Source: CAZZIZ01 sp964654535
Lineage (GTDB): Bacteria; Bacteroidota; Bacteroidia; Chitinophagales; UBA2359
Length of the DNA stretch: 22,315 bases
Direction of reading: 5' to 3'
Assembly: GCA_964654535.1 (NCBI GenBank)
Contig: CAZZIZ010000032.1
Coordinates: forward strand, 1-22,315
How positions within the stretch are numbered: the stretch's first letter is position 1; the number at the start of each line of letters is the position of its first letter. This document shows positions 8,221 through 15,129 of this stretch, piece after piece. The notes under the pieces are model-generated. The model ran no database searches. It saw nothing but the letters and a program-made list of their open reading frames with translations, and was not told where the DNA came from. The translations under genes were made by a program, and so were the position numbers.

Positions 8221-9105
8221 TTAAGCTTTAGGATGTGTATCGTTATATATAACCTTCATTTTCTCGATTGAATTGTGTGTATAGACTTGAGTGGCTGCAA
8301 GGCTAGAATGGCCCAACAACTCCTTTATTGCGTTGAGGTCAGCACCATTATTCAATAGAGCGGTTGCGAAGGTGTGTCTTAATATATGTGGGTGGCGGTC
8401 CAAACTGGTACTAACCAGTGGTAAGTACTTCTTAAGTACTCTGTGGACCAAATTGGGATAAATAGGCTTTGCCTTGGGCGTAAGGAAAATCTGAGGAGCT
8501 GCCTCGGCTCCGGATATGCTCTTTCGAGCTTCTAGATAGCTCTTTAGATCATCTCTGAGTGAGGAGCTGAAGTGAACTAGGCGCTCTTTTTTGCGCTTGC
8601 CCAATACTTTTATTTGGCTTTCGCTCCAATTGATATCCTCAACCAGCATTCCAATTAGCTCGCTCAATCGAATGCCTGTCTCAAAGAGCAAGGCAAGAAT
8701 AAGCTTGTCTCGGCGGCCGGTAAAGTCATCGCCAAAGAAGCGCTTCTCTAATAGTAGCTCGATCTTCTCTGGTGCAATAGTTTTGGGTAGACGCTCGGGT
8801 ATTTTGGGAGCGCGTACTAAAGCAGCGGGGTTCTTTTTGATATCGCCTCGCTTCTGTAAGTACTTAAAGTATGATTTTAGGGTAGAGAGTTTGCGATTGA
8901 TTGACTTGGCGGTCAATTTTTGATTGACCAAGGTTACAATCCAAGATCGGATATGAAATAGCTCTACTTTACTTTCTTTATTGAGTTGGTATTGGGCTTC
9001 TAGGTAAGCTGAAAACTGAAGCAAGTCTGTGGTATATGATTTCAGCGTGTGGGCTGAATATCGCTTCTCGTGTTCTAAATATCTTAAATAGCTTTCCGTA
9101 CGCAC
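8221..9105 (-). CDS. xerC: Tyrosine recombinase of the XerC/XerD family
   Basis: This is a Xer-type site-specific recombinase, a family that resolves chromosome dimers at dif. Its 294 residues show the N-terminal SAM-like DNA-binding domain (about 1-90) and a full catalytic set: Arg146 (in FETGIRLSEL), Lys170, His240 and Arg243 (HPHILRHTFAT), His266 (LLGHSS) and nucleophile Tyr275 (TQVYTH). The start is GTG at 9103-9105; an in-frame stop lies a few codons upstream and the N-terminus aligns with Xer proteins, so this start is sound. Its fixed place between rpsU and hpf argues for a housekeeping Xer rather than a mobile-element integrase. The XerC label rather than XerD is tentative. Confidence 0.88.
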   Translation of the reverse strand: MRTESYLRYLEHEKRYSAHTLKSYTTDLLQFSAYLEAQYQLNKESKVELFHIRSWIVTLVNQKLTAKSINRKLSTLKSYFKYLQKRGDIKKNPAALVRAPKIPERLPKTIAPEKIELLLEKRFFGDDFTGRRDKLILALLFETGIRLSELIGMLVEDINWSESQIKVLGKRKKERLVHFSSSLRDDLKSYLEARKSISGAEAAPQIFLTPKAKPIYPNLVHRVLKKYLPLVSTSLDRHPHILRHTFATALLNNGADLNAIKELLGHSSLAATQVYTHNSIEKMKVIYNDTHPKA

Positions 9106-9109
9106 AGGG

Positions 9110-9160
9110 TCTGTTGGGTTCTATCTTAAGATAGACCATTTGAGACCTAGGGTCAACAGA
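9110..9160. repeat. Nested dyad symmetry between xerC and rpsU
   Basis: A perfect 16-base palindrome, TCTATCTTAAGATAGA (9120-9135), is enclosed by an outer inverted repeat TCTGTTG (9110-9116) and CAACAGA (9154-9160). GACC-TAG-GGTC (9144-9154) adds a third dyad. It ends five bases before the xerC GTG, so it could be an operator, an RNA structure over the xerC translation start, or a processing site. A separate hairpin, GGGAG-TGT-CTCCC (9179-9191), lies closer to rpsU. Confidence 0.6.
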
Positions 9161-9214
9161 GAAAAAGGGAATTTGTTCGGGAGTGTCTCCCCGGATTATG
9201 TGTGAAACGGCTAT

Positions 9215-9403
9215 TTAGCTGTTTCCGTACTTCTCAAGCTTGTAGATAGCTTTGAGGATTTCTGCACGACGACGCACGCAAGGCTTAACAAAGTGCTTGC
9301 GGGCACGGAGCTGCTTTAAAGTACCAGAACGCTCGAATTTACGCTTGTACTTCTTAAGTGCTTTGTCGATTGAATCAGAATCTCTACAGTCGATAATTAA
9401 CAT
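9215..9403 (-). CDS. rpsU: 30S ribosomal protein S21
   Basis: S21 is a small basic protein near the mRNA exit site of the 30S subunit that contacts the anti-Shine-Dalgarno region. With the ATG at 9401-9403 it has 62 residues, the family's usual size: start MLIIDCRDSDSIDKALKKYK, then basic RKFERSGTLKQLRARKHFVK. A longer frame could begin at 9445, but its extra 14 codons contain the likely -7 promoter element and do not resemble S21. The gene heads the supercluster with xerC and hpf downstream. Confidence 0.94.
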   Translation of the reverse strand: MLIIDCRDSDSIDKALKKYKRKFERSGTLKQLRARKHFVKPCVRRRAEILKAIYKLEKYGNS

Positions 9404-9422
9404 ATCACCAAATTTTGGAGGG

Positions 9423-9457
9423 CAAATGTAGCTTATTTCTGGCAAAAGAATAGCAAA
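9423..9457 (-). promoter_or_regulatory. Promoter of rpsU (Bacteroidota type)
   Basis: On the minus strand a TTTG (9454-9457) is followed after 23 bases by TACATTTG (9423-9430), an exact match to TAnnTTTG. It lies 19 bases before the S21 ATG, predicting a short leader. Its position supports the ATG at 9403 over the upstream ATG at 9445. Confidence 0.6.
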
Positions 9458-9494
9458 TATCTAGCGGCAGTAGGCAATAATTGGCGCTATAACA

Positions 9495-9523
9495 CAGAAT
9501 TAGGCGATGTATACTTAATTCTG
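9495..9523. repeat. Inverted repeat upstream of rpsU promoter
   Basis: CAGAATTA (9495-9502) and TAATTCTG (9516-9523) are perfect 8-base arms around a 13-base loop. It lies about 38 bases upstream of the rpsU -33 element and could be a regulator-binding site. Apart from this dyad I see nothing in 9458-9573. Confidence 0.4.
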
Positions 9524-9573
9524 GAAGAGCTGGTCCTAGTAGTCTAATTTGGTTTGTCTTTTGAGAATACTAC

Positions 9574-9747
9574 GCGTGAGGGATAGAGGGGTTTGTCTGA
9601 GCTCCTGTTGCCGACAAGCGCCGAGCCCTCAGCACCCTAGTGCTGGAAGGGCGATGCGTGCAGTAGGCAGAACAGAGCGAGCCCCGAAAGCCCGACCCAA
9701 CAAAAAAGCCCCGCACGTTAGTGCAGGGCTTTTTTGTTGGGACACGC
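9574..9747 (+). ncRNA. Structured RNA-like repeat, copy 1
   Basis: This 174-base element is closed by GCGTG/CACGC and starts GCGTGAGGGATAGAGG. Inside, GCT-C-CTGTT pairs with AACAGAGC, and a GCCCTC...AGCAC/GTGCT hairpin follows. The conserved single strand CGAAAGCCCGACCC leads into a long terminal hairpin with a T-tract, and the element ends CACGCCC. Two further copies lie at 13011-13231 and 21980-22142. Core identity and base-pair covariation between copies support an RNA structure. I recall similar elements as abundant between genes in Flavobacteriia; the Rfam flavo-1 RNA is one candidate name, but I could not check it. Frames through it, including plus-strand 9549-9770, are not genes. Confidence 0.7.
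9696..9741 (+). terminator. Long terminal hairpin of structured repeat copy 1
   Basis: Two 21-base arms (9696-9716 and 9721-9741) pair with a single C-A mismatch around a GTTA loop. The stem contains AAAAAAGCCCC on one side and GGGCTTTTTT on the other, so it has terminator form in both directions. Confidence 0.65.
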
Positions 9748-9790
9748 CCAAAATATATCTATCAGGATGAGCTATACCGATCTTCAATAC

Positions 9791-9823
9791 AAAAACCCAC
9801 CCTAGCTCTCCCTTAAAAGGGAG
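9791..9823 (-). terminator. Hairpin and T-tract downstream of the aminopeptidase gene
   Basis: On the minus strand CTCCCTT-TT-AAGGGAG forms a perfect 7-bp hairpin, then AGCTAGGGTGGG and TTTTT. It begins 12 bases after the aminopeptidase stop codon, so it is a plausible transcript end. The hairpin plus GGGTGGG phrase also resembles a dispersed repeat I recall from Bacteroidota genomes. The T-tract is not directly next to the stem, which weakens the terminator call. Confidence 0.5.
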
Positions 9824-9835
9824 GGAACATTTTAT

Positions 9836-12439
9836 CTAGTAACCAAATCTTGCAAAGAGCCCTTGAATGTCTTTGTCAGTCTCCTTGGATTTTGCCTCCT
9901 CCATATAGTCGGTTATCGTTGCAATGACGTTTCCAAACTGATCTTTCTCGGCTTGCTCGGTCGCCTCTTCTTGCTTGGCTCCTAAGCTGGCTTTCACGTT
10001 AGACATAGCGCGCATAGCGTTGAAACGCATCCACTTTACGTCATCGTTAATAGCCATATTGTGCAGTAGCTTGAGTCCGTTCTCTACTTTTGAGTTAGAA
10101 GAAACGCGACTGAGTAAATCGCCGTAGTCGGTAACCATACCGAACTTGGTGTTGAGTCCGAACTTATTAAAAGCGTTTTCAAAAAATGGGATATCGCTTT
10201 CGCTTCCGGCAACAGCATAAACCGAAGAGACTGCTTGTGCAACTTGGCCAATATCTGAACTAGCCAATTTTTTTGCCTCGGCATAAGCCTTTGGCTCGTC
10301 TACCTCAACCAAGGCTGACATAGCAGAACCCATAACGGCGTAAGAGCGATCGTCTAAGCCTTTGGAATAAAAGTCGCCTAGTGTTTTGTCACCTGACTCA
10401 GCCAGCTTGTCCAGCGCCATTGCTCTTACCGCTGACTTTTTATCGTTGAGGGCAAGGTCTTTTAGCTTTTCAATCTTCGGCGCTTTTTCGCCCATAGCGA
10501 AGTTTATTTCACTTGCGGCAAGTTCGCGGATCGCCCAAAAGTCATCGCTCAATGCAGATTCAACTACATCGCGCGCTGCACTATCGTTTGACTGGCCACC
10601 CAAATATTCAATAGCCTCATAGCGATCGAGGTATAATTTTCCCTGCTCGTATTGCTTAATATACTGCTCCGTTGTTTTGTTATCGGTCTTTTCGCAGGTC
10701 ACGACTTTATCTCCATCTACGTTTATCCAATCTGGATTTCCGTTGGTAGCCCATTCGAAAACGCGCTCTTCTATAAATACTTTTTCGCGGGTCATCTCAC
10801 CGTTGCGGTAAACATCGATGGCTATAGGAAGATCGAATACATCTTCTTCTTGGGTTTGCTCTATGGTCACGTAAGTCTTGTCCTCTGCTTCGTTGTAGTT
10901 GTAATCAATATTGAAAATCGGGTGACCTGCTCCCATAAACCACTGATTGAAAAACCAGTTCAGGTCTTCACCTACTACGTGCTCGAATGCAATACGCAAC
11001 TGATGAATTTCAACGGGTTGATATTCGTTGTCTACTAAGTACTTGTTTAATGAAGTGTAGAATGCTTCGTCTCCCACATAGTTGCGCAACATATGTAGTA
11101 TGGTTCCGCCTTTGGCATAGGAGTGCCCATCGAACATATCTTCTTTGTCTTCGTAGTTGAAACGGATGAGGTTTGATTTACCGTTTCTCGCTGCGTCGGC
11201 TAAGTAGGTTCTCACATCTCCTTGCAGTTTCTTGTCGGCCGCATCTTTTCCATACTTCTGCTCTTCCCATAAATACTCGCCGTAAGTTGCAAATGATTCG
11301 TTGAGTGGTAAGTTCGCCCAAGACTCGCAGGTAACGATATCGCCAAACCAATGGTGAAACAACTCGTGAGCGATAATGTCTTCGTGGGTTTCGTCGAGCA
11401 ACTCGCGATCGGTTTTTTGCAATGCATCCATAAAGATTACGGCGCTTGAATTTTCCATAGCACCCGAAACGAACTCGCGCACTACTACTTGACTGTATTT
11501 GTCCCAAGGAAAAGGGTAGTTCAGTTTGTTCGAAAAGAAATCCATCATTTCTGGGGTGTTACCAAAAATCTGACGAGCATATTGTTCGTAGGCTGGTTCT
11601 ACGTAGTAGTCTACCGTTTTACCATTCCAGGTATCGGTTACTACGGCAAACTCACCGATAGCCATCGCAAACAAATATGGTGCGTGATTTATTTCTTGTT
11701 TCCAATAATCGGTACGGGTGCCATCGGCGTTTTTGTTAGAACTAACCAGACGCCCGTTGGACAATGTTTTAAAACGATCTTGTACCGTTATGTAAATTTC
11801 TTGCGTAGTACGCTCATTCGGCGCATCGATGGTTGGGAACCAACAAGAGCTTGCTTCCGTCTCACCTTGCGTCCAAATTTGTTGCGGCTTTTCTTTATCG
11901 GTTCCGTCGGGATTAATAAAGTAAAGACCTTTGTCCGAGGTAATGGCTGCAGATCCGCCAGCCTCCAACTCGTCGGGCTTAGCTACGTAATCGATTTCTA
12001 GTTGAATAACTTCCTCACGTGTATAGGTGCGATCTAACTCTATGACTAGTTCCTTACCATCGTAATTGTATTTCAAACCTGACTTTGCACCGTTTTTCAA
12101 AAGGGCAACATTGTCAATGTCAAAACCCTTGGCATCCAATGTCACAGAAGAAATTGGGTAGAAGTGAGGCTTTAGATCTAAAACCGCGTTACCAATTAAG
12201 TGACGCTTTTCCCAATCGAAGCGCACGTCTAGTTGGGTGTGTTTTAAGTCTACAATTCGTTTTTCAGAAGCGCGGTACACTTCCTCTTCTTCTGGAATGA
12301 CGACAATCTCTTCCAGCATTCGCTCTTCTGTTGCCTCTGCTACTTCCGGAATAGCTTCTTGAACGACTTGCTTTGACCCGGAGCAACTGGTTATGAAAGC
12401 CATTGACACGAGACCAAATATTAATACTATGTTTTTCAT
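9836..12439 (-). CDS. M1-family zinc aminopeptidase, lipoprotein
   Basis: This is a zinc metallopeptidase that removes N-terminal residues from peptides. The N-terminus is a lipoprotein signal, with lipobox ITSC and lipidated Cys19, followed by an acidic linker (about 30-55). The family motifs are GAMEN (326-330) and the zinc site HELFHHW (His358, Glu359, His362) with the third ligand Glu381 in LPLNES. The SYAKGG stretch further on probably carries the transition-state tyrosine. The C-terminal third (about 600-867) is helical and HEAT-like. At 867 residues the gene looks intact. Lipidation implies it works at the periplasmic or outer-membrane face, probably in peptide feeding or turnover. The gene stands alone, with long intergenic stretches on both sides. 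Confidence 0.94.
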   Translation of the reverse strand: MKNIVLIFGLVSMAFITSCSGSKQVVQEAIPEVAEATEERMLEEIVVIPEEEEVYRASEKRIVDLKHTQLDVRFDWEKRHLIGNAVLDLKPHFYPISSVTLDAKGFDIDNVALLKNGAKSGLKYNYDGKELVIELDRTYTREEVIQLEIDYVAKPDELEAGGSAAITSDKGLYFINPDGTDKEKPQQIWTQGETEASSCWFPTIDAPNERTTQEIYITVQDRFKTLSNGRLVSSNKNADGTRTDYWKQEINHAPYLFAMAIGEFAVVTDTWNGKTVDYYVEPAYEQYARQIFGNTPEMMDFFSNKLNYPFPWDKYSQVVVREFVSGAMENSSAVIFMDALQKTDRELLDETHEDIIAHELFHHWFGDIVTCESWANLPLNESFATYGEYLWEEQKYGKDAADKKLQGDVRTYLADAARNGKSNLIRFNYEDKEDMFDGHSYAKGGTILHMLRNYVGDEAFYTSLNKYLVDNEYQPVEIHQLRIAFEHVVGEDLNWFFNQWFMGAGHPIFNIDYNYNEAEDKTYVTIEQTQEEDVFDLPIAIDVYRNGEMTREKVFIEERVFEWATNGNPDWINVDGDKVVTCEKTDNKTTEQYIKQYEQGKLYLDRYEAIEYLGGQSNDSAARDVVESALSDDFWAIRELAASEINFAMGEKAPKIEKLKDLALNDKKSAVRAMALDKLAESGDKTLGDFYSKGLDDRSYAVMGSAMSALVEVDEPKAYAEAKKLASSDIGQVAQAVSSVYAVAGSESDIPFFENAFNKFGLNTKFGMVTDYGDLLSRVSSNSKVENGLKLLHNMAINDDVKWMRFNAMRAMSNVKASLGAKQEEATEQAEKDQFGNVIATITDYMEEAKSKETDKDIQGLFARFGY

Positions 12440-12462
12440 TTAGCTGATTATTTTAAACGCTG

Positions 12463-12479
12463 CAAATTTCTAAAATTTG
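12463..12479. repeat. Palindrome upstream of the aminopeptidase gene
   Basis: CAAATTT-CTA-AAATTTG is a perfect 7-base dyad with a three-base centre, 23 bases before the aminopeptidase ATG. The minus-strand GAAATTTG within it differs from the -7 consensus at one base, so the dyad may be an operator overlapping a promoter. Both roles are inferred. Confidence 0.35.
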
Positions 12480-12682
12480 AGCACTTCTTGTCGTAAGAAT
12501 TGTCCAATATTGGCAAGCTTCTGCATAGAAAAATGTTGGCAATAAGCGCCTGGGCCAATTAAACCCAGTGCTTCACGATTCCATATGGCTTTTGACAGGA
12601 CTTGCCAGTCGTTTAATTTGCTCTTAAATCGCCCATTTTCATACAAATCCCTGTATAAATGGGGAAATTGTCCCGTGGACAT
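12470..12682 (-). CDS. Small hypothetical protein, doubtful
   Basis: I do not recognise this 70-residue frame. It runs from ATG 12680-12682 to TAG, 30 bases upstream of the aminopeptidase start and on the same strand. The composition is protein-like rather than low complexity (segment LNDWQVLSKAIWNREALGLI), without signal peptide or membrane helix. A small hairpin, ACTATT/AATAGT (12683-12698), abuts the ATG. It could be a real small gene, the remnant of a longer one, or a chance frame. Confidence 0.3.
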   Translation of the reverse strand: MSTGQFPHLYRDLYENGRFKSKLNDWQVLSKAIWNREALGLIGPGAYCQHFSMQKLANIGQFLRQEVLKF

Positions 12683-12762
12683 ACTATTTCCGAATAGTCG
12701 CGAGTGGGTTTGCGTGGCATAGGGTTTGCATTAATGTCAGTGGTGCTTCAAAGTTTATTAGT

Positions 12763-12804
12763 TGAACCCTCTGAGTCTTCCTGATTCGAGGGTTCATTTT
12801 TTTT
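12763..12804 (+). terminator. Plus-strand intrinsic terminator, no gene before it
   Basis: TGAACCCTC (12763-12771) pairs perfectly with GAGGGTTCA (12788-12796), followed by eight T (12797-12804). This is a textbook terminator in the plus direction only, yet no plus-strand gene precedes it. The last 9 bases of the preceding T-run also begin a small TTGGAC/GTCCAA dyad (12803-12823). Confidence 0.7.
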
Positions 12805-12926
12805 GGACACATCCGAAGTCCAATTCACTGAAATAAACCCTTTTCATCTATCCGAACGAGCTTTTGGCACAGTTTTAGAATACTTTATCATGTGTTTTTT
12901 TAATAGTGTTTTTTCATAATTAGTTT

Positions 12927-12956
12927 CCCTTCGATTTAGTCGAGGGGTTTTTTTTT
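12927..12956 (+). terminator. Second plus-strand intrinsic terminator
   Basis: CCCTTCGA (12927-12934) pairs with TCGAGGGG (12940-12947) with one G-T pair around TTTAG, followed by nine T. Again it works only in the plus direction. The 122 bases between the two terminators are AT-rich and hold no reading frame of note. A weak promoter-like TTGGCA...TACTTTAT lies near 12855-12885. Confidence 0.7.
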
Positions 12957-13010
12957 GCCCATAATTGAGCTCGGCGAGAATACATTTTAAAGGCTTTGAT
13001 AATTATTTGG

Positions 13011-13231
13011 GCGAGTCGGCCTCTTGTTCAGCGCTGCACAAATCTCTTCTTCCTGCGGAAAGAGATGTTGCTTGGCTTCACAAAGCCGTCGGGCTATCCG
13101 GCACTCCGCGTTCGCTTCGGTCTCCGTCTTGTTTCGCCAAAGCAAATCCTTCTACCGCTAAGGCGGTAAGTCTTTACTGGCTCAACAAAGGAGACTACTC
13201 CCTGCGGTCGCCTGCCTACTATCCCTCTCGC
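13011..13231 (-). ncRNA. Structured RNA-like repeat, copy 2 (longest)
   Basis: On the minus strand this 221-base element begins GCGAGAGGGATAG and ends CTCGCCC. The closing helix is GCGAG/CTCGC, where the other two copies have GCGTG/CACGC, a paired change. The internal helix is GTCTCC...TTGTT with AACAA...GGAGAC. Local hairpins include TACCGC-CTTA-GCGGTA. The conserved strand is GGATAGCCCGAC, followed by a terminal arm with GGCTT-TGTG-AAGCC. It is more GC-rich than its flanks. The plus-strand frame across it (12965-13264) has no protein-like character. Confidence 0.65.
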
Positions 13232-13240
13232 GAAAATTGT

Positions 13241-13278
13241 CTGAATCAGGATTTACGGGATTAGAGGATTAACCTGAT
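13241..13278. repeat. GGATT-rich hairpin repeat after the acyl-CoA dehydrogenase gene
   Basis: ATCAGG (13245-13250) and CCTGAT (13273-13278) form arms around a stretch with GGATT at 13249, 13258 and 13266. I recall near-identical sequence as a dispersed repeat in Bacteroidota and some spirochaetes. It lies seven bases from the acyl-CoA dehydrogenase stop codon and next to structured repeat copy 2. Confidence 0.5.
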
Positions 13279-13284
13279 GAGAGC

Positions 13285-14445
13285 TTACTTCAACACCTCT
13301 CTAGCAATAACCAACTTCTGAATCTCAGAAGTCCCCTCGCCAATAGTGCAAAGCTTGGAGTCTCGATAGAACTTCTCTACTGGAAACTCTTTGGTATAGC
13401 CATAACCACCATGAATTTGAACGGCGTCAGTAGAAATTTCAACTGCGGCTTCACTGGTATAATACTTAGCCATGGCGCCCATCTTGGTTACTTTTTCACC
13501 TCGGTTTTTCAGATCTGCCGCGTGCATCGTAAGCAGTTCACCCGCTTCTATTTTTGTAGCCATATCTGCAAGCTTAAACGAGATACCTTGGAATTTAGCA
13601 ATCGGTTTTCCAAATTGCTCCCTTTCCTTCGCATACTTTACTGATGCATCGTAAGCGCCCTTAGCAATTCCTAAGCCCAGACTCGCAATCGAAATACGAC
13701 CACCGTCCAATATTTTCATAGCCTGAATAAAACCCTCGCCTACTTCTCCGAGGACGTTTGCCTCTGGAATACGGCAATCTTCGAAAATAACTTCCGCAGT
13801 TTCCGAGGCGCGCATACCAAGCTTGTCTTCTTTCTTTCCCGCTTTCAATCCTGGGTTACCTCTTTCTACCACAAAAGCAGTTATACCTCGAGAGTCTAGC
13901 AAATCACCGTTACGAGCCAGCACCACCACTACATCGCCAGTAGCCCCGTGAGTGATCCAGTTTTTAGCACCGTTTATAACCCATTCGTTTCCATCTTTTT
14001 TCGCGACACACTTCATCCGCATGGCGTCGCTACCTGTTCCTGCTTCGGTCAGCGCCCAAGCACCTAGATGTTCGCCGGTCGCAAGTTTGGGTAAGTACTT
14101 TTGTTTTTGTTCCTCGTTGCCGAAAGTTAAAATATGTCCCGTGCAAAGTGAATTGTGCGCGGCAACACTTAGCCCAATACTGCCACATACTCTTGAAACT
14201 TCGGAGATAACGGTTACGTATTCAAAATAAGTTAGGCCTGCTCCTTTATATTTTTCAGGTACCAATACCCCAAGCATTCCAAGCTTGCCCATTTTTTTGA
14301 AGAGCTCGTGTGGGAATTCTTGAGACTCATCCCATTTCATAATGTTTGGGCGAATTTCTTTTTCAGCAAAGTCGCGCACCATCTGCGCGATCATTTTTTG
14401 ACTTTCGCTTTGAGCAAAGTTTATTGAATCTGAGTTAGCTGCCAT
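13285..14445 (-). CDS. Acyl-CoA dehydrogenase
   Basis: This flavoenzyme makes the first double bond in acyl-CoA breakdown, passing electrons to electron-transfer flavoprotein. The 386-residue length is typical. In order it shows the N-terminal helical domain (about 8-120), the flavin-binding strand region with WALTEAGTGSDAMRM (about 129-143), and the C-terminal helical domain with GYGYTKEFPVEKFYRDSKL. The likely catalytic base is Glu370 in IGEGTSEIQ, the position used by short- and medium-chain enzymes. Substrate length cannot be read from the sequence; a short-chain or branched-chain substrate is plausible. No other beta-oxidation gene is adjacent. Confidence 0.93.
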   Translation of the reverse strand: MAANSDSINFAQSESQKMIAQMVRDFAEKEIRPNIMKWDESQEFPHELFKKMGKLGMLGVLVPEKYKGAGLTYFEYVTVISEVSRVCGSIGLSVAAHNSLCTGHILTFGNEEQKQKYLPKLATGEHLGAWALTEAGTGSDAMRMKCVAKKDGNEWVINGAKNWITHGATGDVVVVLARNGDLLDSRGITAFVVERGNPGLKAGKKEDKLGMRASETAEVIFEDCRIPEANVLGEVGEGFIQAMKILDGGRISIASLGLGIAKGAYDASVKYAKEREQFGKPIAKFQGISFKLADMATKIEAGELLTMHAADLKNRGEKVTKMGAMAKYYTSEAAVEISTDAVQIHGGYGYTKEFPVEKFYRDSKLCTIGEGTSEIQKLVIAREVLK

Positions 14446-14457
14446 TAAATACGATTT

Positions 14458-14492
14458 GGCTCAAAGGTAATTTTTTGAATGAGGATTGAGCC
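14458..14492 (-). promoter_or_regulatory. Candidate promoter and dyad before the acyl-CoA dehydrogenase gene
   Basis: On the minus strand TACCTTTG (14462-14469) matches TAnnTTTG exactly, 16 bases before the ATG. It lies within an inverted repeat, GGCTCAA (14458-14464) and TTGAGCC (14486-14492). No clear -33 TTTG was found. The dyad could be an operator for a fatty-acid regulator or simply a hairpin after apt. Confidence 0.4.
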
Positions 14493-14529
14493 TTTTTCTA
14501 AGTCTTTGACCCCAATCAGGCAGCGATTC

Positions 14530-15069
14530 CTAGTATTCAACTAGATGAATAAAGTTAGAAGCGTAGTTTTTCAGCTTATCCTCACCGTTGAGGAAGCTCA
14601 AATTCACTAAAAAGGAAAAACCAGCTACAACGGCCTTTTGGCTGTGCATCAGTTCTGCTGCCGCTGCTGCTGTACCCCCGGTAGCCAACAAGTCGTCGTG
14701 CACCATCACGCGCATTCCGGGCTCAACTACATCTTTATGTATTTCAACCGTTGCGCTACCATATTCTAAGTCGTAGGAGTAGCTCACCGTATCGCCAGGC
14801 AGTTTTCCTTTCTTGCGAATAGGTACGAATGGAATATTCAGCTTTTGGCAAATCATTGGCCCAAAGAAAAAGCCGCGACTTTCTATCGCGCAAAGCGCAT
14901 CTAATTTAAGGTGTCCCATACTTTCGCAAAAGGAATCTGTAATCGCTTTACAAAGTTCTACGTCCTGCATTATGGGCATAATGTCTTTGAATAAAATACC
15001 TGGCTTGGGGAAGTCTGGGACTTCTCTTATCGCATCTTTAATGCGTGCTGCTAGCGTTATTGTTTCCAC
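14530..15069 (-). CDS. apt: Adenine phosphoribosyltransferase
   Basis: Apt converts adenine and phosphoribosyl pyrophosphate (PRPP) to AMP in purine salvage in the cytoplasm. The 179 residues include the N-terminal PDFPKPGILFKDIMP (18-32), CAIESRGFFFG (60-70), RKKGKLPGDT (85-94) and the PRPP-binding loop VMVHDDLLATGGTA (121-134). The start is a GTG at 15067-15069, and the N-terminus lines up with known Apt proteins from there. It stands in the same direction as its neighbours, with 84 bases to the dehydrogenase gene and 60 to the acetyltransferase gene. Confidence 0.96.
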   Translation of the reverse strand: METITLAARIKDAIREVPDFPKPGILFKDIMPIMQDVELCKAITDSFCESMGHLKLDALCAIESRGFFFGPMICQKLNIPFVPIRKKGKLPGDTVSYSYDLEYGSATVEIHKDVVEPGMRVMVHDDLLATGGTAAAAAELMHSQKAVVAGFSFLVNLSFLNGEDKLKNYASNFIHLVEY

Positions 15070-15129
15070 GCCGCAAGTTTAGTTAATAAGCTCGAATAAG
15101 GGGCGATGATTCTATACAAACGAGAAGCT

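Noticed and set aside
8221..9105. Tyrosine recombinase as a mobile-element integrase
   Set aside because: It lies between rpsU and hpf in what I recall as a conserved flavobacterial order, has Xer-like length and motifs, and no element ends or cargo genes are present.
9215..9445. Longer form of S21 starting at 9445
   Set aside because: The extra 14 codons contain the probable -7 promoter element and do not resemble S21 N-termini.
9549..9770. Plus-strand frame of 73 codons
   Set aside because: It reads through structured repeat copy 1. Its RVRDRG segment is merely the translation of the repeat start and appears again in a frame over the third copy.
11178..11507. Minus-strand frame inside the aminopeptidase gene
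   Set aside because: It is a shifted frame of a clearly coding M1 peptidase with intact zinc-site motifs.
12440..12804. SRP RNA, tmRNA or 6S RNA before the first plus-strand terminator
   Set aside because: I looked for the SRP GGAAGGAAGCAG-type tetraloop region and tRNA-like ends and found none; 6S could not be assessed by eye.
12965..13264. Plus-strand frame of 99 codons
   Set aside because: It covers structured repeat copy 2 on the opposite strand, has no protein-like pattern and no promoter.
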